The position numbers and the translations under genes are program-made. This document shows, in pieces, positions 15,380 through 22,008 of a DNA stretch of 24,731 nucleotides (positions within the stretch are counted from its first letter, which is position 1; each line of letters opens with the position of its first letter). Under the pieces are notes generated by a model. The model was not told where the DNA came from. It made no database searches and saw nothing but the letters and a program-made list of their open reading frames with translations. The stretch comes from Spirochaetaceae bacterium (GTDB lineage Bacteria > Spirochaetota > Spirochaetia > Treponematales > Treponemataceae). The stretch covers positions 1-24,731 of the forward strand of contig JAISTZ010000181.1 of assembly GCA_031272345.1 (NCBI GenBank), written 5' to 3'.

Positions 15380-16747
15380 CTACGGAATCACTCTACCACG
15401 AAAAGTATTTCCGGTCAATGCCGTAAGCTGCACTTTTACAAAAGTTCCCGCAAGCCCTGATGGGGCCTCAAAGACGACCCTGCCGTCCTGGGCGGTCCTG
15501 GCGCGGACCTCGGAGGGGGAATCCCGGGCCGGACCCTCCACCAGGACCAGGGCCCCGCTCCCAACCCGCTTCGCCATCTCCCGGCGGGCAACGGCCAGAC
15601 TCGCCTCAATCACCCTGGAGAGCCGCTCTTTTTTTAGGGCCTCCGGGATCTGCCCCGGCATGGACGCCGCGGCGGTCCCCTCCCTGGGGTTGTAGTAGTA
15701 GGTGTAGGCCCCCTCGAACCGGGCCTCCCCCAGGGCGGCGATCGTCCTTTCAACATCGTCCTCGGTCTCCCCGGGGAAGCCCACCAGGATGTCCGTGGAA
15801 AGGGACGCATCCGGAAGACATTCCCGGATGAGGCGGACCTTTTCCATGTAGTCCCCCAGGGTGTACCCCCGGTTCATGGCCCGGAGGATGCGGTCGGAGC
15901 CGTGCTGGAGGGGGAGGTGGATGTGCCGGCACAGCCTGGGGGCGGCGGCGATCGCCTCCGCCAGGGCCGGGGAAAAATCCCTGGGGTGGCTGGAGAGGAA
16001 GCGGACCCACCGGATGGGGGAGTCCGTCCGTTCCAGGTGAGCCGCAGTCAGGGCCGCCAGGCCGGGAAAATCCAGGCCGTCCCACCGGTAGGAATTGACG
16101 TTCTGGCCCAAGAGGGTGATTTCCCTGACCCCGTCCGCGGAAAGGGCGTCCAGTTCCGAAAGGATGTCCCCTGGCGGCCGGGAGACCTCGCGCCCCCGGA
16201 GGTAGGGGACGATGCAGTAGGCGCAGAAGTTGTCGCACCCCCGCATGACGGGCACGTAGGCGCTCGCTTCCCCGGGGGTGTGGGAGGTGAAGCAGTCCAG
16301 GTCTTCCCCTGCCGGAAGCTCCCCTGCTGGGGACGCCCCCTCGGCGCGGGCAGCGATGGCGGCGAAGTCACCCTTCTGAAAATTGCCCACCACGTAGTCC
16401 AGGACGGGGAAGTCTTTTTTGAGGGAATCCCCCAGGCGCTCGGCCATGCAGCCCATGAGGGCCACCGTGAGGGGCCGCCCCGTTCCGCGCTCCGCCGCCA
16501 GGGGGAAGGCCGCGGTCTTTGCGCCCCCCCTCCCCTCCCGCACCGCCTTGAGGGATTCGTACCACCCCAGGCGGCCGAAAACACGGGTTTCCGCGGTCTT
16601 CCTGACCGAGCAGGTGTTGATGACGGCCAGGTCGGCGGTTTCCGGAGAGGGGGACTCCGTCCATCCCCGGCCTGCCAGGAGATTCTTTACCTGGGCGGAC
16701 TCGGCCTTGTTCATCTGGCACCCGTAGGTCTCGAAAAAGTAGGTCAC
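15380..16747 (-). CDS. miaB: tRNA-2-methylthio-N6-isopentenyladenosine synthase
   Basis: MiaB is a radical-SAM methylthiotransferase that adds the 2-methylthio group to i6A37 of tRNAs. The 455-residue product starts VTYFFETYGCQMNKAESAQV. The N-terminal iron-sulfur cluster cysteines are Cys10, Cys46 and Cys100. The radical-SAM triad is RGCDNFCAYC (Cys171, 175, 178), followed by the SAM fold (ITLLGQNVNSY, HIHLPLQHGSD, DILVGFPGET). A TRAM domain occupies the last ~65 residues. The start is GTG at 16747, overlapping the folE2 stop as GTGA, with GGAGG close upstream. The gap between Cys46 and Cys100 is longer than usual because of an insertion (residues ~69-92, Gly/Ala-rich). Confidence 0.96.
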   Translation of the reverse strand: MTYFFETYGCQMNKAESAQVKNLLAGRGWTESPSPETADLAVINTCSVRKTAETRVFGRLGWYESLKAVREGRGGAKTAAFPLAAERGTGRPLTVALMGCMAERLGDSLKKDFPVLDYVVGNFQKGDFAAIAARAEGASPAGELPAGEDLDCFTSHTPGEASAYVPVMRGCDNFCAYCIVPYLRGREVSRPPGDILSELDALSADGVREITLLGQNVNSYRWDGLDFPGLAALTAAHLERTDSPIRWVRFLSSHPRDFSPALAEAIAAAPRLCRHIHLPLQHGSDRILRAMNRGYTLGDYMEKVRLIRECLPDASLSTDILVGFPGETEDDVERTIAALGEARFEGAYTYYYNPREGTAAASMPGQIPEALKKERLSRVIEASLAVARREMAKRVGSGALVLVEGPARDSPSEVRARTAQDGRVVFEAPSGLAGTFVKVQLTALTGNTFRGRVIP

Positions 16748-17532
16748 CCTTCCTCCGGGGCCACGTATTCGGCGTAGGCGTAGGCGTTGTGGTTGTGGAT
16801 GCTCTCGAAGTTCTCCGCCTCCACGCTGAACCGGGAGAACCCCCTCCCGGCCAGGGCCAGGTAGACCTCCCGCACCAGGTCTTCCACAAAGACGGGCCTG
16901 TCGTAGGCCCGCTCGGTGACGAATTTCTCGTCCTCCCGCTTGAGGACCGAGTAGACCCCGCTCGAGGCGCAGTCTTCCACCAGGGCGATGATGTCCTCTA
17001 TCCAGAAAAAGGACGTGTACTTGAGCCGGGCCTTCACCCGGCCCCGCTGGTTGTGGGCCCCCCGGTCGGAGATGGCCCTGGAACAGGGGCACAGGGTCGT
17101 GACGGGCACGGTGACGGAGACGAAGAATCCGCTTTCGTCCGGGATGCCCCGCCTGACCTCGCCCTCGTAGGTGCATTCGTAGCTCATCATGCCCCGCTGG
17201 CCGGAGACCGGGGCTTCCTTTTCTATAAAAAACGGGAACGTCAGGGTTCCGAAGGCCCGCTCGGCGTCGAGCTTTTCCCGGATCTCCGAGAGCATCCCCA
17301 GGAATTTTCTGAGGGAAAGGTCCGACCGGTACTTGTGGAAAATTTCTATGAACCGGCTCATGTGGGTGCCCTTGAAGTTGTGGGGCAGGGACACGAAGAG
17401 GTCCGCCACGGCGGTGGTGTGCTGGACCTTGTTGCGCTTGTCCAGCACCGTCACCGGATAGGCCAGGCCCCGGACGCCCGCTTTTTCGAGGGGGATTTCC
17501 CTGGTGTCCTTCTGATTCTGGATGTCTATCAT
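16744..17532 (-). CDS. folE2: GTP cyclohydrolase IB (FolE2)
   Basis: FolE2 converts GTP to 7,8-dihydroneopterin triphosphate, the first step of folate biosynthesis (and of queuosine-type pathways). It is the metal-flexible alternative to FolE. The 262-residue product has the type IB signature TTLCPCSRAISDRGAHNQRG, with catalytic-type Cys148 and His160, and the C-terminal blocks FFWIEDIIALVEDC and RPVFVEDLVREVY. Its ATG overlaps the folD stop (ATGA) and its stop overlaps the miaB GTG, so translation is coupled on both sides. There is no clear Shine-Dalgarno of its own. No type IA folE is seen in the window. Confidence 0.95.
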   Translation of the reverse strand: MIDIQNQKDTREIPLEKAGVRGLAYPVTVLDKRNKVQHTTAVADLFVSLPHNFKGTHMSRFIEIFHKYRSDLSLRKFLGMLSEIREKLDAERAFGTLTFPFFIEKEAPVSGQRGMMSYECTYEGEVRRGIPDESGFFVSVTVPVTTLCPCSRAISDRGAHNQRGRVKARLKYTSFFWIEDIIALVEDCASSGVYSVLKREDEKFVTERAYDRPVFVEDLVREVYLALAGRGFSRFSVEAENFESIHNHNAYAYAEYVAPEEG

Positions 17533-18401
17533 TGCTGTCGGAGGGCGGCCCGGAGGGTGTTTTTGAGGAGCATGGTGATGGTCATGGGGCCCACCCCGCC
17601 GGGCACCGGGGTTATGACCGAGGCGATCTCCCTGGCTCCGGCGAAGTCCACGTCTCCGGCAAGGGCAAAACCGCTTTTTTTACTTGAATCGGGCACGCGG
17701 TTCACCCCCACGTCGATGACCGCCGCCCCCGGTTTGATGTGCTCCGCCGTGATGAATCCGGGGACCCCGCAGGCCGCCACCAGGATGTCCGCCCGGCGGG
17801 TGTGGTCCGCCAAATTTCCGGTGCCCGTGTGGCACAGGGTGACCGTGGCGTTCCAGGGCTTTGACGAAAGGAGTATCGACAGGGGCCGCCCCACCAGGCC
17901 GGACCGCCCCACGATGACCGTGTTTGAGCCGGGAATCGCGACCCCGGCCTTTTGCAGGAGCGCGAGGACCCCCTGGGGGGTGCACGGGACGAAGGCCGGG
18001 CGGCCCGATGCGAGGAGCCCCAGGTTGAAGGGGGTGAGGCCGTCCACGTCCTTGTCCGGGGAAATCGCCTGGAGGACCGCGTTTTCGTCGATCTGCGGGG
18101 GAAGGGGGAACTGCACGAGAATCCCGTGGACGGAGGGGTCGCGGTTCAGGCGCTCCACCAGGGCAAGGAGCTCCCCCTCCGTTGTGTCCGCCGGGAGCCG
18201 CCAGGTTTTTCCCCTCAGACCCGCCTGGGAGAGGGCCTTTTCTTTTCCCGCCACGTAGGACACGCTCGCCGGGTCATCCCCCACCAGGACCACCGCCAGA
18301 AAGGGCGCTATGCCCCGCTCCCCCGCCAGGAGGGCCTCCCGCCTGATTTCTTCCCGAATTTGCCCGGCAATGGACGAACCGTCCAGTATCAACGCGCCCA
18401 T
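17529..18401 (-). CDS. folD: Methylenetetrahydrofolate dehydrogenase / cyclohydrolase
   Basis: FolD interconverts 5,10-methylene-, methenyl- and 10-formyl-tetrahydrofolate, supplying one-carbon units for purines, thymidylate and formyl-Met. The 290-residue protein shows the catalytic YVAGKEKA (Tyr49, Lys53), the substrate-site VQFPLPPQI, DVDGLTPFNLG, the nucleotide-binding VIVGRSGLVGRPLS and the closing PVPGGVGPMTITML. It heads a minus-strand cluster and is the one operon head here with a normal leader: AAGGGG sits 7 nt before the ATG, about 36 nt downstream of a consensus promoter. Confidence 0.97.
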   Translation of the reverse strand: MGALILDGSSIAGQIREEIRREALLAGERGIAPFLAVVLVGDDPASVSYVAGKEKALSQAGLRGKTWRLPADTTEGELLALVERLNRDPSVHGILVQFPLPPQIDENAVLQAISPDKDVDGLTPFNLGLLASGRPAFVPCTPQGVLALLQKAGVAIPGSNTVIVGRSGLVGRPLSILLSSKPWNATVTLCHTGTGNLADHTRRADILVAACGVPGFITAEHIKPGAAVIDVGVNRVPDSSKKSGFALAGDVDFAGAREIASVITPVPGGVGPMTITMLLKNTLRAALRQQ

Positions 18402-18412
18402 GAGTGAACCCC

Positions 18413-18441
18413 TTGCGTAAAAATTTTTTTTCGGCTACAAT
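18413..18441 (+). promoter_or_regulatory. Predicted promoter of the outer-membrane barrel gene (leaderless)
   Basis: TTGCGT (18413-18418), 17-nt spacer, TACAAT (18436-18441), then 8 nt to the ATG at 18450. The predicted leader is about 2 nt. A TATAAT at 18446-18451 overlaps the ATG and cannot serve this start. Confidence 0.55.
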
Positions 18442-18443
18442 CA

Positions 18444-18472
18444 AGTATAATGTGCTGTTTCCGTAATGTCAA
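18444..18472 (-). promoter_or_regulatory. Predicted folD promoter (consensus, with leader)
   Basis: On the minus strand: perfect TTGACA (18467-18472), 17-nt spacer, TATACT (18444-18449). Transcription would start near 18437 and give a ~36-nt leader with AAGGGG before the folD ATG. The promoter lies inside the first codons of the divergent outer-membrane gene, so the two transcripts overlap at their 5' ends. Confidence 0.65.
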
Positions 18473-19049
18473 ACCGCTGTTCCTTGCCCCGTTGTTTCTC
18501 CTGTGCGCCCTGGGTTTTGCCCAGACTCCCCCGGAAGCCAACCCAAAGCCCGAAGAGCCCCCCATCCTGGGGGAGGACGAATTTGTTTTCCGGGCGAACC
18601 AGCGGGGGGACCAATGGATCAAGATAGACCTGGCGGTGGACCTCCCCGTAAAGCCCGACATGACCCACCTGAAACCCGGCGGCATGGGCGCCCTGGGGTA
18701 CCAGCGGTTCCTGAACCCCTATTTTGCCGTGGGCGGGGACATCGGCTTTGCCTATAATGTCACCATCGGCGAAAATATCTTCACCATGCTTCCCCTCATG
18801 GTCAAGGGGACCGTCCAGCCGGTCTTCAGGAAATTCGAATTCCCCATCACGGCGGGAGTGGGCGTGGCCTTCGAGAAATACCTCGACAAGACCTACGCCG
18901 GTCTTGCCCTGCGGGGGGAGGCCGGCGTGTTCTGGCGCATCATCACGGACTGGTCCTTCGGCCTGCACTATGGGATATACATTCTGCCCCAGGAGGACTA
19001 CCTTGGGATCATTCAGGACGTGGGGCTCAGCGGCAGATACCACTTTTAA
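18450..19049 (+). CDS. Small outer-membrane beta-barrel protein
   Basis: A 199-residue exported protein. The signal peptide (MCCFRNVKPLFLAPLFLLCA) is probably cleaved after Ala24, and a Pro/Glu-rich mature N-terminus follows. The remaining residues alternate hydrophobic and polar amino acids in strands (YFAVGGDIGFAYNVTIG, FEFPITAGVGVAFEKYL, YAGLALRGEAGVFWRI, WSFGLHYGIYILPQE) and end in Phe (LSGRYHF). A C-terminal aromatic residue is the usual signal for barrel insertion. About eight strands are expected. The ligand or function is unknown. It has a leaderless-type promoter. A lipoprotein gene follows after 12 nt and is probably co-expressed. Confidence 0.8.
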   Translation: MCCFRNVKPLFLAPLFLLCALGFAQTPPEANPKPEEPPILGEDEFVFRANQRGDQWIKIDLAVDLPVKPDMTHLKPGGMGALGYQRFLNPYFAVGGDIGFAYNVTIGENIFTMLPLMVKGTVQPVFRKFEFPITAGVGVAFEKYLDKTYAGLALRGEAGVFWRIITDWSFGLHYGIYILPQEDYLGIIQDVGLSGRYHF

Positions 19050-19061
19050 GGAGATTGTTCT

Positions 19062-20009
19062 GTGAAAGCAAAAAAAATACTGCTGCCCGCGGCGGCTCTG
19101 GTTTTGTTTTTTTCCTGCGAGGGCTCCACATACGGCCCTTTTTTTAAGGACATCGAAAAAGAAATCGAGCTTGAGGAATTGACCGTAAAGGGCAACATCA
19201 TGTCCATCGTGGAATACGACGGAACACTCTATGCCGGCGGGGGCGTCATCTACTCCAAAAATCCCGGCGTCGTGGGGGGCTGGTCCAGGGCTTCCTCCAA
19301 TCCGGATGGCAGGGTAATCCGCCTGGCCGCGGGGGACAAGCTCTACGCCCTCACCGAGACCATCGTGTTATCCGATAACAACAGCGACAACGACGAGCTC
19401 TGGTACTGCCTGTGGTATTTGAACGGCGGTTCCTGGGTCAAAATCCGGGAGTCCCAGGCGGCAATGGGCCTCTTCGATAACGGTTCCGCCGCCGCCTACG
19501 TCACCTATGATTCAAAGGTATACTCGTTATCCGGCGGCGCGGTCGGCGATGAACAATCCGGCGCCAATGCCCAGTCCGTCTCCGCATGGGGCTCTTACTT
19601 TTCCACATACCCGGCCCTGTGTTCCAACGGCTCCGTCATTTTTGAGGGAAGGGGCTCGGTCATATACTACGGCAACGGAACGTCGATGACAGCGGGGACG
19701 GATGTGAGCAACGCCATCACCTGCATCTCCTACTGCGCCGGTGACGGCTATCTCTATGTGGGGACGGAGACCGGGGCAAAAAAAGTTCACGTTTCGGGGG
19801 GAGTCCCCGGCGGCGCCGAGGATCTGGGGATGAACGCCGACGCGGTCCTGGGCAGCTACAAAATCAGCGCCATCTACGCCGAAACCCGGCCCGCGTCCCC
19901 AACCGTGTACGCCGCCATAGTCGGCAAGTCCTCCTGGCAGGGGTCAAAGAAAAACGGCCTGTGGGCAAGCTATGCCGGCACGGACAGCGGAAACTGGAAC
20001 GCCGAATAG
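19062..20009 (+). CDS. Putative lipoprotein with beta-propeller-like repeats
   Basis: A 315-residue protein starting at GTG, with AAGGAG 8 nt upstream. The N-terminus MKAKKILLPAAALVLFFSC is a lipoprotein-type signal with Cys19; the residues before the Cys fit a relaxed spirochaete-style lipobox better than the E. coli consensus. The mature part has repeated short strands separated by Gly/Asn/Asp turns (LYAGGGVIYSK, KLYALTETIVLSD, KVYSLSGGAV, YLYVGTETGAKK, TVYAAIVGKS). This resembles blades of a propeller, each starting with a hydrophobic-Tyr-aromatic motif. No family could be named. It is probably a surface or periplasmic partner of the barrel protein encoded just upstream. Confidence 0.75.
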   Translation: MKAKKILLPAAALVLFFSCEGSTYGPFFKDIEKEIELEELTVKGNIMSIVEYDGTLYAGGGVIYSKNPGVVGGWSRASSNPDGRVIRLAAGDKLYALTETIVLSDNNSDNDELWYCLWYLNGGSWVKIRESQAAMGLFDNGSAAAYVTYDSKVYSLSGGAVGDEQSGANAQSVSAWGSYFSTYPALCSNGSVIFEGRGSVIYYGNGTSMTAGTDVSNAITCISYCAGDGYLYVGTETGAKKVHVSGGVPGGAEDLGMNADAVLGSYKISAIYAETRPASPTVYAAIVGKSSWQGSKKNGLWASYAGTDSGNWNAE

Positions 20010-20012
20010 TCA

Positions 20013-20038
20013 CCCCAGGGATCTTCCCTGAGCCGGGG
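20013..20038. terminator. Possible hairpin between convergent genes
   Basis: CAGGGA (20016-20021) and TCCCTG (20025-20030) pair around a 3-nt loop, with flanking CCCC and GGGG that could extend the stem after a bulge. It lies between the convergent lipoprotein and anti-sigma genes. No T-run follows on either strand, so terminator function is uncertain. Confidence 0.3.
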
Positions 20039-20058
20039 CTATGAAAGCGCTGAGTTTT

Positions 20059-20514
20059 TCATCGTGTCCCTAATGTTTCGATTTTTTTGACGAAGAAGTC
20101 CATGTTGCCCGCAATGAACAGGGCGCAATAGGCGGTGACCACGCACCCGAAGACCAGGTAGAAGGCCAGTTGCAGGTGATTCCCCGCGCTCTGGGGGGAC
20201 ACCAGGGTAAAGAGCATCATGGCGAGAATCATGGCCGCCCCGGAGACGATCCACCGCCGCAGGGAGATGGGGCTCCCTTCCCCGCGCCTGGGGAAGGCCC
20301 GGGCCACCCGCTCGGTCAGGGCGTCCGCTTCCATCTGGGGTACGGGCCTGAGGACCGGGGCTGCCAGGGCCCTCTCCGCCAACGTGCACAGGCGCACCTG
20401 GGTGCGGCAGGTCTTGCAGGCCAGGAGGTGCAGGGTCAGCTTGAGGGGGTAGCGCTCGTTCTTGTCCAGCCCAAAGAACACGTCCATCATGGCGGCGCAG
20501 GTTTTTTCGTTCAT
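20059..20514 (-). CDS. Zinc-finger anti-sigma factor
   Basis: A 151-residue membrane protein. The N-terminal cytoplasmic part has the zinc anti-sigma motif HLLACKTC (His29, Cys33, Cys36), which in this family binds the cognate ECF sigma factor and holds it inactive. Two membrane spans follow at about residues 88-106 and 114-136, with only a short external loop. AAAGGAG lies 7 nt before the ATG and 15 nt separate it from the sigma gene, the usual sigma/anti-sigma order. Having two spans and almost no periplasmic domain suggests that the signal is sensed in the membrane or by a partner protein. Confidence 0.85.
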   Translation of the reverse strand: MNEKTCAAMMDVFFGLDKNERYPLKLTLHLLACKTCRTQVRLCTLAERALAAPVLRPVPQMEADALTERVARAFPRRGEGSPISLRRWIVSGAAMILAMMLFTLVSPQSAGNHLQLAFYLVFGCVVTAYCALFIAGNMDFFVKKIETLGTR

Positions 20515-20529
20515 CTCTTTTCTCCTTTG

Positions 20530-21108
20530 TTATTCGACACCGGTTTTTTCGATAAGTTTATCCCTGAGGGCCCTTTTGGCCCGAAAAATATGGGATTTTA
20601 CCGTGTTCACCGGCAGCCCCGTGGTATCGCTGATCTCCTTCAGGGACAAATCGTGGAAGAAGAACAGGTCCAGGCAGAGCGAGTGCTGCTCCGGAAGGTC
20701 CCCCATGGCTTCCAGGAGGGCCTCTTTGGCAACCCGGCGCATCTGCTCCTCCTCGGGGCCGCCGGATTCATCGGGGATCATGTCCTCGTTGGCGATGCTC
20801 TCGTAGACCTTCCGCCGGTTCATGGCGTTGATCGCCGTGTTGTAGGCGATCCGGGTGATCCAGGTGGAAAACCGCGATTCCCCCCGGAAGGACCTGAGTC
20901 CCGTGAAGATCCTGATGAACACGTCCTGCACGAAGTCCTCGGTGTCCGCCATGTTCTTGAAGAACCCCATGCCCAGGGCGGCTATGCGGTTCTTGTAGAG
21001 CCTGACGATCTGGGAAAAGGCGCTGAAGTCCCCCTGGGCCGCCTGGGAAATCCACTGGGCAATGTCCCTGTTCTCTCCGGCCGCTTCCCTATCCTTCTTG
21101 TCTGACAT
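20530..21108 (-). CDS. ECF (sigma-70 group 4) RNA polymerase sigma factor
   Basis: A 192-residue alternative sigma factor. Region 2 (about 35-100) contains DTEDFVQDVFIRIFTGLRSF and STWITRIAYNTAINAMNRRK, for core binding and -10 recognition. Region 4 (about 130-187) contains LSLKEISDTTGLPVNTVKSH, the helix-turn-helix for the -35 element. The start codon lies inside the end of the upstream membrane-protein gene (20-nt overlap), with only a weak GGAG about 10 nt ahead, so translation is probably coupled. The anti-sigma gene follows. The target regulon is unknown; an envelope-stress role is common for this type. Confidence 0.93.
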   Translation of the reverse strand: MSDKKDREAAGENRDIAQWISQAAQGDFSAFSQIVRLYKNRIAALGMGFFKNMADTEDFVQDVFIRIFTGLRSFRGESRFSTWITRIAYNTAINAMNRRKVYESIANEDMIPDESGGPEEEQMRRVAKEALLEAMGDLPEQHSLCLDLFFFHDLSLKEISDTTGLPVNTVKSHIFRAKRALRDKLIEKTGVE

Positions 21109-21445
21109 CGGCTGGGGACTCCGGGTAGTTCTTGTAGAAGATGAGGCAGCCTATACCCAGGGACAGGGGGATGAGCCCCCCCAGGAGGGTGTAGGAACGG
21201 CCCGCAAGGAGGAGGAAGACCACAGTAAGCACGGCCCCCACGCACACCAGGAGGACGCCGATTAAAAACGAAAACACCCGCAGATTCAACCGCCTGGGGG
21301 TGACTCCGGTGCGAATCTGGAGTGATTTTTCCCTATGCCGCCACAGGAGATAGAAAAAAACCACGACGCCCCCGATGACGATGCCCACAATCGGGATGAT
21401 CGAGATGATCACCTGGGCCGCGGGGGACGTGATTGTCGTTCCCAT
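21089..21445 (-). CDS. Small three-span membrane protein
   Basis: A 118-residue protein with three predicted membrane spans, about residues 11-35, 57-81 and 86-104. A basic cytoplasmic loop (RHREKSLQIRTGVTPRRLN) separates the first two. I do not recognise the family. The ATG at 21445 has GGAGG 6 nt upstream; the TTG at 21463 is an unlikely start. It lies 18 nt after the FliL-like gene and overlaps the sigma gene, so it belongs to that operon. Its position suggests that it may take part in sensing or in controlling the anti-sigma factor, but this is inference from position only. Confidence 0.75.
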   Translation of the reverse strand: MGTTITSPAAQVIISIIPIVGIVIGGVVVFFYLLWRHREKSLQIRTGVTPRRLNLRVFSFLIGVLLVCVGAVLTVVFLLLAGRSYTLLGGLIPLSLGIGCLIFYKNYPESPADVRQEG

Positions 21446-21463
21446 AAAAAACCTCCATAACAA

Positions 21464-21955
21464 TCAATCGAAGAACACGTATTCGTCAAAAAACAGCTCC
21501 GAAATCCGCCCCAGGGTGAGTTCCCCGTTGATGAGCTCCGCCAGTTCCTTCTTGACCGCGGCTTCGCCCTTGCGGAGCAGCTCCGAGGGGGTGCGCCGGG
21601 AAAAGTAATCGACAAAAATCGCCCGGAGCTTTCTGTTTTTTGCGGAAAGTTCTTCGTAAAACGCGGAATCCCCCGGGGAATAGGAAAACCAGGGGCTGAC
21701 GAGCACGACCGCGCCCTCCCCATCCGGGGAATCCCCCCGGGCGGACACCCTGATCTGCCCCAGGGCCGTGTAGGCCACATCCCGCCCGGGGACGGCCGGT
21801 TTTCCCGCGGTCTCCCTGGGGGCTGGCTCGGCCCTGCGGAGGGACACCCCGGGACGGGCCTTGCCCAGGGCAAAGGCGAGGAGGGTTCCCCCCAGAATCA
21901 CCGCGCCCAGGGCCAGGAGGACCAGCACGAGGGCTCTGTCCGCACGAATCCGCAT
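21464..21955 (-). CDS. FliL-like membrane-anchored protein
   Basis: A 163-residue protein with one N-terminal membrane span (about 8-30), a Pro/Arg/Ala-rich linker (~32-58), and a C-terminal domain. That domain's last part (GEAAVKKELAELINGELTLG, then RISELFFDEYVFFD) resembles the end of the flagellar basal-body protein FliL. FliL binds stators and affects motor torque. Here the gene is not in a flagellar cluster but heads the operon with a membrane protein, ECF sigma and anti-sigma, so a sensory or envelope role is also possible. There is no Shine-Dalgarno; a -10 box lies 7 nt before the ATG. Confidence 0.65.
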   Translation of the reverse strand: MRIRADRALVLVLLALGAVILGGTLLAFALGKARPGVSLRRAEPAPRETAGKPAVPGRDVAYTALGQIRVSARGDSPDGEGAVVLVSPWFSYSPGDSAFYEELSAKNRKLRAIFVDYFSRRTPSELLRKGEAAVKKELAELINGELTLGRISELFFDEYVFFD

Positions 21956-21962
21956 GGCAGGG

Positions 21963-21991
21963 AGTGTACCGGGTAGAAAAAAAAATTACAA
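21963..21991 (-). promoter_or_regulatory. Predicted promoter of the FliL-like/sigma operon (leaderless)
   Basis: On the minus strand: TTGTAA (21986-21991), 17-nt spacer containing a T-tract, TACACT (21963-21968), then 7 nt to the ATG. The predicted leader is about 1 nt. Confidence 0.6.
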
Positions 21992-21996
21992 GCCGC

Positions 21997-22002
21997 TATA
22001 CT
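21997..22002 (+). promoter_or_regulatory. Predicted xseA -10 box (leaderless)
   Basis: TATACT ends 6 nt before the ATG at 22009, so the usual start point is the A of the ATG itself. No good -35 hexamer is found 16-18 nt upstream; an A-tract is there instead. There is no Shine-Dalgarno. Confidence 0.5.
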
Positions 22003-22008
22003 CTTCCC

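Noticed and set aside
16789..18258. A 489-codon open frame on the + strand opposite folD and folE2
   Set aside because: It is a high-GC antisense shadow, full of Gly/Pro/Arg, with no family motif. The minus strand carries two clear enzymes over the same bases.
18446..18451. TATAAT as -10 for the outer-membrane barrel gene
   Set aside because: It overlaps the ATG itself, so transcription would start inside the gene. TACAAT at 18436-18441 with a 17-nt spaced -35 fits better.
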